The notes below the pieces were generated by a model. That model was not told the DNA's origin. It worked only from the letters and a program-made list of their open reading frames with translations, and did no database searches. 64,000 nt of DNA from Icerya purchasi. Taxonomy: Eukaryota; Arthropoda; Insecta; Hemiptera; Monophlebidae. Where the stretch lies: contig CM077116.1 in NCBI GenBank assembly GCA_039619475.1, forward strand, positions 25,307,191 to 25,371,190, read 5' to 3'. Position numbers and translations under genes: made by a program. Shown here piece after piece: positions 24,036 through 36,474 of this stretch. Every line of letters begins with the position of its first letter. Position 1 is the first letter of the stretch.

Positions 24036-26224
24036 ATCCTTTTTTTTCCTCCGTAACACGGCATATTTTTTGTTCCTGTTAGAAATAATATTATTTTCAA
24101 TCTGCTCAGATCCGAACGGAAATTAATAAACCGGGTTGCCCACTGCGGTCAGTGCGCAATTAAAACAATTTGAAGAATCACTGGTACACCTAACAATGTC
24201 GCTAGTTTATGTCATTTAACACCTTTAGCGGATATTCTTGCTTATAGCTGGTGTTCCGATTAAAATATATGCTGCCATCTGGATAAAAGCTTTCACCTGT
24301 TATTTTTCTTCTTCTTTTTTTTTTTGTTTTCCTCAAAAGCGGTGCAAGTACTCTACATGAAAATTTGCCGACTGATGCGCCATACTTCTCGTATTACGTT
24401 TTTACGAAATAACCTTATAATTTTTTTCACATTTTCTCGAATCACTTCAAAGAAGAAAGAAAATTAAGGCGCCCGAACAAACAAAAATTTGTTGCACTAA
24501 ATTTGTTGAACTGTCTCAGTCTCATTTTTAAAAAACTATATATATATATATATATCGTATAAAACATAATTATGAAGATTCAAAAAAAATGAAAAAAGTA
24601 TTTTAAAAATTACGAATTGCGGATAAACTCGAGAGCTACGTGTACAGCGGTAAAAGTAATAAACGCTTTAAACGAAAAATAAAAAAATTCCTAATGAATA
24701 ATTAGCTGTTTTCTTTTAATATTAATAGTAAATATTAATGTTGTCTGTCTTTTTTTTTCCCCCGGCACGGACCACGTCATTTAACTAGTTTTCTTTGAAA
24801 CTTTTCGAAAAGTTTAAATTCAGTCGATATTTAACATCTTAAACAAAATGTATAACTAATTTTGATAATATATCTTTTTTCAGAGAATATCCTCTTCGCC
24901 CTGTTGTAATTATTATAAGAATCGTTTAAATAGTTTTCGAATCACTTCAGATTTGTTAAAATTATATTACTTTTTAATTGTTTTATTATTGTACTTTGCT
25001 TATTAAATTCTTAAATACGAACAATATGCTGGCAGGATATTTTGCGAGAAACTTAATAACGACAGAAAAAAGAAGCCGAAATATAAAAATTATGTCGCTA
25101 ACGATAGAAATATAATCATTTTCAGAAAACTCTTATCTGTATAGAAAATATTAAATTTACTATTTGTCTGGCACCAGAGCTGTATTGTATGTTATATCAG
25201 TATAATTATTATTATTACGTGTTAGAAAAAATAAAATTGTGTACATTTGCTGATAAATTGTTATTCGTAAAATTAAATTCTGCACTCCGATATTCGGTTA
25301 AATAATTGTAACTAGAGCGATACTTTATGTTCTTTAACATTCCTAATTGGCCTAAATATTTGTTTGATTTTATAATAGGTTTCTAAACAAGCTTTAGGAA
25401 ATTACAATTTGGATTATTAAAAATTATTTATAACATTTAAAAAAAAAGAAAAAAAGCGACATTTTTCTCTTAGTATTTTAAAGTGTATTGTTGGACTTTT
25501 GGTACATTGTGAAAACCCCCGAGACGTCCTGACAAACGTATAGGACTTACTTTACTTTACTTAGTCTGTACTATGTAGAATCCTACACAAATCTGACCCC
25601 GCACTGCCCTAGTGTTGTTATATAATTATCTCGTACAGTATTTTTAACGTTATTAGAGAATGTACCTGTTCTTGAAACGTTAATATATTTAGTCTCCATT
25701 GGGTGAGCGAATATTCTTCGCGGTAACGCTAAAAATATTGTAATAAAAGTGTTTACAACTAATAATTTCAAACTTGCACCGTGTTTGAATTATTATTAAA
25801 ATTCTGTATCCGATGCAGTTGACTTAAGATATCAGTTGCCTAGAATTATGCCTCGGCACCGTTCAAGTTGCGTAGTATCATTATCATTTAACACGGAAGT
25901 GTGTATTGTATTCCAAAAAAATGTGTTACCTATCCGTTTTTTATTTCGAAGGGCCCGGATTTTTCGATAGTTTTCCGTTTTAAAAGTTTCAAGTATTTTC
26001 CGCAGTGCATGTGTTAAGTGTTCTCCCCGGCGGTAACCTTTGTTGTAAAACAGCTATGTAGTTTTACCTACAGACCGATCCACGTAACGCATTCGTGATT
26101 ATCGGAACTTTTCGAATATAATTTCTCCAAAGGTGTTGTTCATTTTTACGCGTTATACTCGCAGAAAGCGGGAGTCCAAAGAAAGCGTTTCCATTAATAA
26201 TGAAATTTTACTCGAACGATTAAT
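24036..26224. other. AT-rich sequence, no supported gene
   Basis: A 62-codon minus-strand frame (25583-25771) has a hydrophobic N-terminus resembling a signal peptide (KLLVVNTFITIFLALP), but no splice or promoter support. Just right of it, GCACCGTGTTTGAATT (25776-25791) recurs at 32285-32300. A TA array is at 24538-24556. Confidence 0.35.
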
Positions 26225-26300
26225 GATTTCGTTAGTGTACTGGCTAAAACACTACACCTAACGGTTTCGAATGCCGCAGGTGTCCCGCAACGTGTGGACT
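26225..26300 (+). mobile_element. tRNA-like SINE head (weak)
   Basis: TTAGTGTACTGGCTAAAAC (from 26232) followed by GGTTTCGAATGCC (about 26263) has the arrangement and spacing of A and B boxes. The B box has an extra T, and no clear body or tail is evident. Confidence 0.35.
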
Positions 26301-27363
26301 CAATGAGGGGGGACCATCAGCTCATTTACTCTCCCAATAAACATATTAACGGTGTGTCCTTAATTTGTACCGTCAGAAAACGATGGAAGGAGAAGAAAAA
26401 ATTAAAAGACCGACTGGATTACGGTTTGCAGAGTAAGGTCCGGCAGTATAAGAAAAAGTCGAATAAAAATTGTCGAGCGGGAATTTAACTGGCGAACGGG
26501 AAAAAAATAACGTAGTCTCCGCAAGGAGAAAGGTGCGAAATTAATAACAAAAAAAAAAAAAAAAAAAAAATGGCAAAGAGAGGTATTCACGGGAACTAAT
26601 TCTTATGTAAAAAAGTGTAGTTAAATAATGACGTAATAGTCTTCGCAAAAATGTTGAGTTGTGAACTAGACCGTGGCAAAATTAATTCATTATCTCCCCA
26701 ACATTTGATGGGAATGTAAAATGAACATTCGATTCTCCACATTAAATGTAGTTAACGAATTTGCGTAAAATAACTCGCGGTAATAATATATTTTTAATTA
26801 ACATAGAATTAAGTCAATTATTAATTAATTAATCGTTATGAAAGCATTCGAGTTTTTACAAAACACGCTCGATGTAAAAAGTTACAAATAACATTACGTA
26901 ATATTCCTTCTCTCCTCGGTGATTTATTAAAATCGCCGTTCTTTTAGAAGCAATTCTTTCGAGCTGTTAGTGTTTTTAAAAGGTCGCCCCGCTATATTTT
27001 CAAAAGTCAATTTAGAAATTGCTGGAGGCGTTAAAAATTCTCCCGTTTCAACCTCCGACTTATCATATCCTTTGCTATTCTTTCTTTACAGAATTTAAGT
27101 TTGTTTTTTTTTGGGGGGGGGGGGGGGGCTTTTTAATCCATAAAATATACATACATTTCGTCGAAATTTCTACCGCCCCACTAAAAATAATAATAATAAT
27201 GAAATAAACAAAACAACAACAACAAGGGTAACCGGTATTATTTTTAAACCTGCGCGCTTCTTTAACGAACCGCCAGTGCGAGTAAGCTGATATTATCGCT
27301 CGTCTTACGTGTGTGTGTATGTGTGTGTGTTTCTTTTTTTAATTTTAACTTTTCTCCTTGCAG
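26301..27363. other. Robo intron upstream of the Ig1 exon; T9/G16 tract
   Basis: No exon seen. A poly(A) tract lies at 26549-26570 and a run of 16 G preceded by 9 T at 27104-27128. (GT)n lies at about 27308-27330, followed by a pyrimidine-rich tract leading into the exon acceptor TTTTCTCCTTGCAG. Confidence 0.6.
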
Positions 27364-27672
27364 GTCAGTATCGATCGCCGAGAATAACGGAACACCCAAG
27401 CGACCAGATCGTTCCTAAGAACGAACCGGTAACGTTGAACTGTAAAGCCGAAGGTAAACCGGAGCCGACGATACAGTGGTACAAGGATGGCGAACTGATA
27501 AACAGTTCGAACGCGGACTCGAAATCGCAGAAGATAATCCTACCAACGGGGGCGCTATTTTTCTTGAGGGTGGTCCACAGCAAGAAGGAACAAGACGATG
27601 GAGTTTATCGATGTGTGGCGAAAAATCCGGCCGGAGTGGCTCAGAGCCGAAATGCTACTTTGCAAGTTGCAG
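27364..27672 (+). CDS. robo: Roundabout (Robo) axon-guidance receptor, exon encoding Ig domain 1
   Basis: The acceptor CTCCTTGCAG precedes 27364 and the donor GTGAGT follows 27672. The 309-bp exon is phase 1 at both ends and gives 103 residues, the usual unit for an Ig domain. It starts [14 protein letters not shown], with Cys27 in [11 protein letters not shown], Trp39 in IQWYKDG, the [19 protein letters not shown] strand and Cys84 in [10 protein letters not shown], ending LQVA. The EHPSD start, [12 protein letters not shown] and LFFLR blocks are diagnostic of Robo Ig1, the domain that in known Robo proteins binds Slit. N-glycosylation motifs occur at NSS and NAT. Robo is a single-pass neuronal membrane receptor. 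Which paralogue this is cannot be settled from one exon. The signal-peptide and Ig2 exons were not found in this window. Confidence 0.93.
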
Positions 27673-28394
27673 GTGAGTCTTTTTTTTTTTTTTTCTTTTT
27701 TTTTTTACTACATATATCTCGCCTAATGTCTCGCTGCGCATTTTTTGTTCCAACTCCAAGATCTCGTTATTGGAGCGCAAAATCATCGATTTCAACAGAC
27801 TTCACCGGATTTAATCGAAATTTTAAATCGAGCGCATTTTTTTTTATTCTTCTCTTATTTCCACTCTTTATTTTTCATCAGTTTGTAAAATATATCCGTG
27901 CAGATTCCTCTTAATTCGTAATTTTAGTTTATCGCCTGTTCATTTTCCGGATTGAGAACCGCAGCGTTTTATGCGAAATTTATAGCATTATTCTCGTATT
28001 TAGGTAATACCATAATCCGAACTTCCCTCCTCACGCTTTCGGAAATTTACGAGATTTTTTTTTTTTGTTTTTCATCGGTACTTTACCGAATCAGCGCCTA
28101 ATTCTCGCGAACGCAACACGACGTTATCGTTATCGTACTAATCGAGAAAAACTGATTTCATTAATATAAAATTATCATCGAAGGAAAATTTGAAACTGAT
28201 GGATTGATGTCGATACTGCCGAATAATGAGAACACTCTGACACGAAAAGAGAGTAGGCCGGTTGAATTTCACCTATTCGCTCAGCAACCGATATTGGCAG
28301 ACCTTAATGTTGCAGGAAAGAATAAAAAAACAAAAGACCGCGCAGAGAATTAAAAATATAGGCAAAAGCTTGTTAAAAAAACATCTTTAAACCG
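27673..28394. other. Start of the robo intron after the Ig1 exon
   Basis: GTGAGT followed by long T tracts. No second exon and no recognisable repeat before 28395. Confidence 0.6.
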
Positions 28395-29425
28395 GTGTTT
28401 TCATTTGGCCAAATAGTAGAACACAGTTAACGGAGATGGTGTGTCGTTGTGATTACTTAGAAACTGTCCTTACATATTCTGGTTCAACTTTGGATAAGGC
28501 ATGGAGAACCCATATTGATAATACTGCTGGGAAAATCAGGCAATCTATATATACAGACGCTATTCAAATTCAAGATTTTAAGACTATATTTTGAACCTTT
28601 GATAATGTTTAGAATTAAATATGGAATAGAACTTTGGGGGAAAGTGGAAATAACTGAAATGAGGAAAATTAGCGGGATGCAGAAAACCTGTTTGAAAATA
28701 ATTCTACCAAATGGGTTTGCGGCGCATGAGTCAACAAATGCCACATGGTAGAATGAAAACAAAAAATGTCACCGAGAAAATGATTTACTTTTACAAAAAC
28801 ACAACATAGCCGGGCCATAAAAAAGAACAAAACAAAAAAAACACATAACATATTACATTACCTACAAGAGGAAAGGTCTACCGGACCAGGAATAAAGTCA
28901 AGAAGAGTCAATGGTAAAATACACAGTGTGGAAGAAGAGGTGTTGATAAAATTAATGGAAAATATACTTAAGGAAATCCAAGAAGAAGAGAATATGAATA
29001 GATGAATGAATAAAACAAGAATATGGATGATTGCGTGGTGTAAAGAATGGGAATAATATGAATTTCAGAAATGAGAGTAGATGTTGGTTTTTATTGCATG
29101 CTGTCGTTAACGGGTTCTGGGTAACGGATCTGGGATTTCATTTGGGCTGTTGCGCGCACGTGACCTATTTTGCGTAATTTTATGATTAATTTAAGATTTA
29201 GATGGTTGCTGAGAGAGTGTTTTCTTTGTAGGTGGATATGTAGATAATGTATTATAATACTGTAAGTTTTAAAGTATTTAATGTTGTGACATAGTTAGAA
29301 TTAAAATGATGTGTAAATCTCTTTATAAATAAACGATATAATTATGTTAAGAACCCACAGACGGACTTTGGCCTTGTAAGACCCACAAATTATTTAAAAT
29401 TTGGAAAAAAAAAAAGAAAGAAAAG
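28395..29425 (+). pseudogene. Non-LTR retrotransposon: end of RT domain to poly(A), frameshifted
   Basis: Sequential + strand pieces are: VLTYSGSTLDKAWRTHI (the YLGxxLDxxxxWxxHI block after the RT palm), then after a frameshift LRLYFEPLIMFRIKYGIELWG and ISGMQKTCLKIIL (the ELWG and Q-x2-LK-x-IL blocks near the RT C-terminus), then STGPGIKSRRVNGKI with a charged helix to about 28995. A non-coding stretch follows and an A-rich tract starts at 29404, consistent with the element's poly(A) end. It lies in the sense orientation inside the robo intron. The 5' part is missing. Confidence 0.6.
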
Positions 29426-29859
29426 TGAACAGCTCGATTGATTACGAGTAGAATTATGAGCGCGAAAATCGAATTTTTGTTGTTTTTTTTTTTTTTTTTT
29501 TGAATTGGCTTTTGTAAAGGGAAATTTCAACTGCCTTTTTTTCTTTCACCCTCCTCCCCAATTAACGCGCCACATCAGCAAGCCGAAGAATGTATTGAAT
29601 ACCGAACACGGCTTAACGATTAGAGTTATAGTTCAATTCTAGCGATGAAAAATAACTTTGGCCTGTAAATCGATACGAATTAAAGAAAAGAGAATTGGTT
29701 ATCGTTATTTAACGCAAGTGAAATACGGGGACAGTTCGCGTTTTCCCTCCCTCCCGCGTATATTGGGCCGCTTAAAAAATGTCTCAGCGGGAAAAGAGGG
29801 CAGTGGCGTGCTTTCGAGAGTGTAAATTTATCGAGGGAACATTTTCACTTCTAATTACG
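29426..29859. other. No supported feature
   Basis: A long T tract (29483-29502), then ordinary AT-rich sequence. It grades into more GC-balanced DNA to the right. Confidence 0.35.
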
Positions 29860-30640
29860 GAAAATGTAATATAATGGACAACTCGTGTAGTGCAGCCTAC
29901 CTATACTCGGTGCGGACGAGATTAGTTTATTCCTTCTTCCACTGAGACTTGCACACTCTGCTCGCCGTCCAAAGATTCGCTCGGGCGTCTTTTCTTCATT
30001 TCGGAAAACGATGCAGACTGCTCTCTATGCCCCGGCGTTTAAGTTGCACGCGTAGGACGCTGATACATGTATTACCGCTTACAACAGAAGTCTGTACAAT
30101 ATGTTAAGTACTTGTTAGGAGAACTATCTCTGAGCGGACAGACAACGGCCGGGCCGTATTTAACAGTGTGCAGCTCTCTAGATGCAGCTCCTCTGGCTTA
30201 TTAATAGGAACGAGTGGCTGAATTCGTTGTAAAATACGAACGTATTTGTTACATTTATTCCGGGGCTCTATTTATATTTAAATTTATATTATTTCTCGTG
30301 CTGCTGCAAGATAAAGAGCACTGGCCAGCAGACGTTTACGACATGTGCGCCAGTCATTACCATATTTGCGATAATCGCTCATAAAGCTCAGACGTAACAT
30401 TAATCATGCGCCCGTACCGGCTGATTTTAGCGCGATTTCAGAGCGCTTTGCATCACTGCAGTCTTTAACAATAATCTCATCGTCCGGTTATACGTGCTAC
30501 TCCTTGAATTATTTTCACCGCGAACATTACATCTCCTAAACTTTAGCCTATGCGCCCTTGTTCCCTACCGTTTACAAACTGGCGGGCTTCTAAGTAAACT
30601 ATTAATTTCGTGAAATAGGGCTGTGGGGGAAACGTCGTTT
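29860..30640. promoter_or_regulatory. GC-balanced, low-repeat block in the robo intron, candidate enhancer
   Basis: About 780 bp without microsatellites, homopolymers or sustained frames, with balanced composition between AT-rich flanks. It includes dense short palindromic or E-box-like words (CAGACGTTTACG, ACATGTGCGCC, TAATCATG) around 30325-30415. Composition alone suggests conserved regulatory DNA. No specific factor can be assigned. Confidence 0.25.
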
Positions 30641-30756
30641 GACACATGTTCAAAAAAATTTCAAAACACGACGCGTTTGCTGCGTTAATTTTTCAACTAA
30701 ATTTGATGCTCTCCGAACAAAGGCAACTTAAGTAAAATTGCCAGCAATGCAAGTGC

Positions 30757-30809
<53 letters not shown>

Positions 30810-31257
30810 AAATCTGGCCTTTCGCATGGGACTCTGCCTCTTGACCCCGCCTGGAGACACTTCTGGACCCTCAGCTCTATTAGTTCTGTACTTCGTGTAG
30901 AACGAAGAAAATTGACAAGGTCATTCTTTTCGGCGGCGTGACAAGAAAAAAATAAATCTTTATTTAATGTCACATTTTGGTACAAATTTTTGTGACAGAA
31001 AAAGTAGTGCAAGTCGGGCTAATGATGGCTGTGTTGAGCGAAAATTTTTGTTAGATCAGACATACATAGAAAAATCGATAATCTTTAATTAAACGTGAGA
31101 AGTAAAGACCACTTTTTTGTTGAATGGTAATAAATATGTTTCCTAATGAGAGAAAAAGACCTTTACATAAATATAATTCCAGACAAAACAAAATTTTTTT
31201 ATTAATTTCCAAGTACACATTTAAACGGATATTAATAGGTAACAGCTTGTGTGTGTG

Positions 31258-31288
<31 letters not shown>

Positions 31289-32400
31289 ATTGTAATTTGT
31301 GCATTACATTGCACATATACTGTTCATAGCTAAAATAAAAAAATATAAAATTTTGGGAAACGCGACGAGAGAGAAAATGTGTGTGTGTGTGTGTGTGTGT
31401 GTCTATGAGGTCCTGTTGTCGGTCAGAGATAAATAACCAATCATTGACGATCGCAAGCAGAAGTGCGCACCTGATACGGTCAATTCCAGCGTCACGGGAC
31501 CGAAGGAAAGGAAGAAATGACAAAAGATCCGATGGAAATGTTTTACCTTCTTTCTCCAGTATTATTATTTTTGACTTCTCTTTGATCGTGGCAGAAATCG
31601 CATATAAAATTATCTGCCGGTGGTACAAACGTGTTAGTCGATTCAACAGAAAAAACTCGTGCAAAATAAAAGCGAAAACCCGATTTATAATCATCACAAA
31701 TATTTCCCAGCAGCGATCTCGGCTGCAGATTAAAGGATCCCGTTGTACGATCATCGCAGCCCTGATCACCAGAAAAATAAAGTAAAACTTATAAATTGTA
31801 CTTTAAAAACGAAGAAATTATTTTTTTTTCTTTTTGTTCGACACCGATTGCATTTGTCTACTTCGATGAATAAGTCAGTTGGTATTAGAATTGAGATGTT
31901 CAGCAAGATGTAAAATCAGCAGATCTCATACACCGCTTAAAGCCTTATTTTATATTCACTTTTATGTGTAAAGAAGCTGCACTTTTATTTACGGAGACTA
32001 TGCAATATACTCACGGATATGTATATACATATATATGTATATAGTTCTTCGTATAATTTACTGCTATTAGTGTTGTATAGTCCGCAGCTCAACACAACCT
32101 AGTTCTCCGCAGTACACGAATCCACCGTGTTTCATATCTTCTCACTATATCTGGCGTTAGGCTGTGCGCCCTCTGTTCTTAAAACGGCGATATGGTCGTC
32201 CATTGTCGTATTGTAAATCTTGAGTATTATTTTCCGGATAGCTCTGAAGATTATAATAAAATTTTGCACAGCTGTTACACTCTTCCACCGTGTTTGAATT
32301 CTTATTCTTAATATTCCGTCCAAGGATGATGGTTGACAGCGAAAAACTGTTTTTGTAATTTAGTCACATTTTCCTTCAATCGGTATCCATTTAAATTGCG
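30641..32400. other. AT-rich intronic sequence with TA and GT microsatellites
   Basis: TA arrays lie at 30756-30808 and 31258-31282, and (GT)n at 31379-31402. Open frames at 31221-31785 run on both strands with no recognisable motif. A CCACCGTGTTT word occurs at 32122 and again at 32285. Confidence 0.4.
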
Positions 32401-32429
32401 AAATATTTCCACGAGAATTCCAAAAAATG

Positions 32430-32473
32430 TTGTCCGTCAGACACCTCTTCGAAAGAGGAATGTCTGACAAAAT
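32430..32473. repeat. Hairpin, about 14-bp stem
   Basis: GTCAGACA (32436-32443) pairs with TGTCTGAC (32461-32468), and CCTCTT pairs with AAGAGG inside. The outer bases TTGTC/GACAA extend an alternative stem with a bulge. It is too short for a pre-miRNA and probably belongs to an unrecognised element. Confidence 0.5.
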
Positions 32474-34204
32474 AAGGGCTTTTCGGTTTTTAGTTTTACT
32501 CGAGGAACCACATATCGTGGTGCACATACGTAAATTTCGTATTTAATTTCATTATCATCGCTGGCCAAACGGCTACCGATGAAAATGGTTTTTGATTTTA
32601 GCTTATCTCTCGTAAGATTTTACGCGACCACTTTCCACGACGATATCGTAATGTAGCGGTAATATTAAAATTTGCGGGCAATTAAATATAATTTATGAAC
32701 ACTTTACTAACTTTATATTAAACTAAACGCGTGAAATAAATGTGAAAAATAGATGAAATTTACGTTAGTGTCGTCGCAATGGAATGCACGTAGATAGCCG
32801 CCTAGTGCGTATAATAAATTGTAGCTCTAGCCAAGTTGTTACGAATTCATATTCAGTATTTTCGAACATGTCGGTGAAGAACATGAGTCGATTGAAGTAG
32901 ACAAATTATTCTTCTGTACTTATTTTCACTATTGAAATCGTACACTAAAGGGAAAAAGCAATCGACCGTAAAAGTTGTTGAATCTTTAATTAACGCTATT
33001 TTAACTTTCCGAAAAGAAAACGAAAGAAAATATTAATGTATTCATTTTGGCTTCTTGCGCATTCACATGTTTCACATTTGATGCTGTCAATACTTCATAA
33101 AAGGGAAATTCTGTACGGTTTTTTTTGTTTTTTTTCGTTTTTTGTTTTTCCGGCTCATCAACCTTCACCATTTAGCCAGTTTTTACTTTCGCTTCATAAA
33201 ATATTTTATAGAAAACTTTCTTACTTTTAATTTCTATTTTTCTATTTTCTGGATCTTAAAAAATTGATGTATTGCTAAAGCTGCCACTATTTCAGTTACA
33301 GTCACTGAAAAAGTATTCAGCTCCGATAGGATTTTCGTTCCAAGTTCAATTTTGAATAATTTTTAGTGGTCCGTTTTAGTGTATTGTTTAGATTTAATAT
33401 TAGGCCCCCTCCGTATCATATATGAGTCGCCGTATTATTGCTTTGTTTATATCGTTAACGTCTTTGAACAGACGAATAAAATTTAGTTGATAGGAATAGC
33501 TTAGCAGAAATAATCAAGAATTCTAGATGAATAATTGATTACGACAAGCATTATCCGAAATCAAAGCTACAATGAAACTGTGCACAAATTTGCGCAATTG
33601 TTGAAATTAAGCTGCTAGCAAGGCAATATTTTGTTCAATTGTGTCTCGGAAAATTGGGAGAGTGGTAAAAAAGATAAATAAACGAATACGGCTTGGTCGC
33701 GAAAATTTGGAATCACTTGGTTTATGCGAACGATTTGATAGTTTTTTCACATATATGGACTCGCTGGTAAGGTGGATCTAGATTATTTTGTTAATGTCTA
33801 GATGGTTTCGCGCGGCCGAGGCAAAAATAGAAAAAGAAAAAAACCTCTTGAAGATAGAAGAGCGAAAGAGCAACAACTGTCTAGATTTCCTTCAAAAAAA
33901 AAAAAAAAACCCGAATGTGTACAAACATTACACATCGAGAATTGATGAAATACAGGAAAATTGAAAGATTCAACAAAACAGCCCGGATGGAAGAGCACTG
34001 TGAAAATAAGAACAAAAAAGAGGTGTAAATGGTTTTTCAGTTAACATGATACATCAAATGAGAAATGCTCAGAGATGAAATAAAACAATTATTATGCTAA
34101 AATATGTTTCCGCACGCAGCCAGGCACTCAAATAATGTGTCGTTCTATTTCTACTTAGTCCAGTTTCTGAATAGATATTTTAGAAAGGTTAATCATCATC
34201 ATTT
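32474..34204. other. No supported gene
   Basis: AT-rich intronic DNA. A long A tract lies at 33893-33910. Open frames at 33036 (+) and 33798 (-) are low complexity. Confidence 0.35.
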
Positions 34205-34460
34205 GGTCGAAAACCCCAGAGGGGTGTCGTGATCATGGCGACGCTGATTTAATTATTTTTCGCCATTGCTCGCGATTCTCTGCTTTGAGACAGGACATCT
34301 GTAAGCTCAGACCCGTTACATCCTGTATCGCATTGGTTCATCGCACTGGTGGTCGACCTCTGGATCTTTTGCCTTCCATTTTCGCCTGTATCAACCAGCG
34401 CTCCATTCCATTTTCTCTGCGCATAAGATGTCCCAAAAAATTTCATCTTACGGGTGAGTA
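34205..34460 (-). pseudogene. Non-LTR retrotransposon C-terminal tail, decayed
   Basis: The minus strand holds, across frames, KMKFFGTSYAQRKWNGALVD, then ENGRQKIQRSTTSAMNQ, then CNGSELTDVLSQSRE, then a MAKN phrase, ending near ITTPLWGF. This mirrors a widespread ORF2 tail in which a MKFFGHxxR block is followed by a GRQKxxRxTT basic box, a Ser/Leu-rich helix, RExWRxMxxN and a terminal TPLGF. Several frameshifts and substitutions (GHIMR has become GTSYA) show it is dead. Confidence 0.5.
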
Positions 34461-34849
34461 CAAAACTGGATAATCCATGACAGCTGAAATAGTTAATATA
34501 AATAAACAAAAATCTGAAAAAAATCAAAAATTTAAAATAAATATTGATGATTTTTTAGGGTGTTCTTACCCACTTTTAAAAGAAAAAAGAAAAAATATTC
34601 TCCATATTTTTAGGTACTTCATTAATATTTTATGCAAAATTTTTTATTACGAGTATAATCAATAACATATGTAATTTTTATTAATGTTCATATACGGGGT
34701 AATTCATTTATGTAAATTATTAATATATAAATCAAAATGATGGGAATTATTAATAGTACGAATATTAGTGAAAAATATAAAATAAATATGCCTAGAAAGT
34801 TTTCAACCCCTTTCCAAAATTCTGGGCACAGGCCTGCCCTGTAATATTC
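34461..34849. other. AT-rich sequence
   Basis: A 62-codon + strand frame is Lys/Asn-rich and unsupported. Confidence 0.3.
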
Positions 34850-34931
34850 GATATATACATATATATGTATATAATATATATATTATATATTAATATATAC
34901 ATATACGTGTATATATATATATATATATATA
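34850..34931. repeat. TA-rich microsatellite
   Basis: Interrupted TATA/CATA array immediately beside dispersed repeat A copy 2. Another TA array follows the copy at 35205-35232. Confidence 0.8.
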
Positions 34932-35204
34932 AACTCGGCCATTTTGGCCTCCCAAGGAGCTGTGTCCTTGCCCTCTTGTTTACATTTCTGTCTCTTTCTC
35001 TTCTATACTTTGTATAAAATGATCAAAATTTACAACGTAATTTTTCCCGGCATTGACACAACAAAAAATAACATAACCACAAAAATCCTATCGTAACATT
35101 TAACTTTCATCACATAAAATTAGGACATTTTTTCGTCACACATTTCGTTACATAAAATTGGAATATTTTTTCTAATGGGGGGGTGGCCTAATAATTACGT
35201 TGTA
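34932..35204 (-). repeat. Dispersed repeat A, copy 2 (reverse orientation)
   Basis: It begins AACTCGGCCATTTTGGCC, continues through a disturbed hairpin (CAAGGAGCTGTGTCCTTG) and the internal terminus copy TTACAACGTAA (35030), and ends GGCCTAATAATTACGTTGTA at 35204, followed by TA repeats. It is collinear with copy 1 but lacks about 75-100 bp of the internal ATGTAACG-rich part. Confidence 0.75.
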
Positions 35205-35232
35205 TATATATATATTATATATATATTATACA

Positions 35233-35666
35233 TATGTGCACATTACAAAACTGTAAGACAAAAATTCTGATTAAAATTCGCATCCAATTCTATCTAATAA
35301 CTTGATTTTTTTATCTTCGTAAAAAAAAAATACAAAAAAATTACGAAACTAAATCAGCATTCATTTTTTTAAAATACTTTTTTGTATAGAATTAGGATCG
35401 CTCCCACAAATGATACAGGAAAAACTAAACTTTTTAAAAAAGATGGGGAGAAAAATCATGAAAAAAATTCAGAAGAGAAAATTTTAGGAAAAGATTCAGT
35501 GAAAAAATTTACGAAAAAACGGAAAAATTGAAAGAGGGCTGGGGCTTCCTATATACTCATTGAAAGGAAAAATGAGATAACAAAAAGGATTTTTGGACAC
35601 AAATTTGTGATGTGTTGAAGCTGGTTCGCAAATGCAAAAAAGAACCTAGAAGAAACATATATAATA

Positions 35667-35703
<37 letters not shown>

Positions 35704-36474
35704 CAATACTATGAAAAACAAAACGTAATGGCACAAAATAGAAGAATTTAAAGCTTTCAAAAAAAACTAAAAGCGAGAGAAACAAATATCTTTTTTTTTT
35801 TTTTTATTTACCTTTTCTCTCCCGTACTTTATAGGAACGAGCATATTGAAAATCTAGCCGTCAGTTATTTCGGCGAAATTATTTTTCAAGAATGTAATTG
35901 AAGTAGTAATGAGACAACGATGGAAGAAAAACAGAATAAAAGCAAGTTTCAGTTGAGGACTGAATTTTATCAACTGTACAAACAACGCGCATTTTCTTCG
36001 TCAAAAACACGCATCCATATGCTTTCGTCAAAGAAAAAAATAAATAAATAAAAGCCTGCTTCCGCTCCAACGAACAAGTAACTCGGAATTATTTAATATA
36101 CGCACACCAATGATACTAATCTTAGCAAAGATGGGAAAACGTACATTTTTTACTTTCCTCTTATAAAGCTGCAGAATAACAGAAACTGAAATCTTTGCGG
36201 TAACAAGAGAAAATCCGTCGGGGAGGACATATATGTATATATATATGTATATCAAGTGTACAGTAGTAAATGATAAAACGTTTAGAATGCCTATTTTAAT
36301 AATGTAGATTTTCTTTTAGCAACAGCAACTAAAAAAAGGAAGGTAGATTGACTGGAAAGGAGTTGTATCAATTCAATTTTATTTCGGACGAAATAAAAAA
36401 ACGATGATAGAGTAAAACGGAAGAAAAAAAAGCAAAAAGAACATTTCATAAGGGAAATAACTTCTTCATTTTCT
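35233..36474. other. AT-rich sequence with a TA array
   Basis: A TA array lies at 35665-35702 and a smaller one at 36228-36252. Poly(A/T) tracts are near 35323 and 35791-35805. Open frames across the TA array are artefacts. Confidence 0.4.

Noticed and set aside
25583..25771. Small secreted peptide gene (hydrophobic N-terminus)
   Set aside because: Only a hydrophobic start is visible. There is no promoter, splice or conservation evidence in an AT-rich region where such frames arise by chance.
27309..27914. 201-codon open frame around the Robo exon taken as a whole gene
   Set aside because: Only 27364-27672 matches Robo; the ends are poly-T and (GT)n intron sequence beyond clear AG/GT splice sites.
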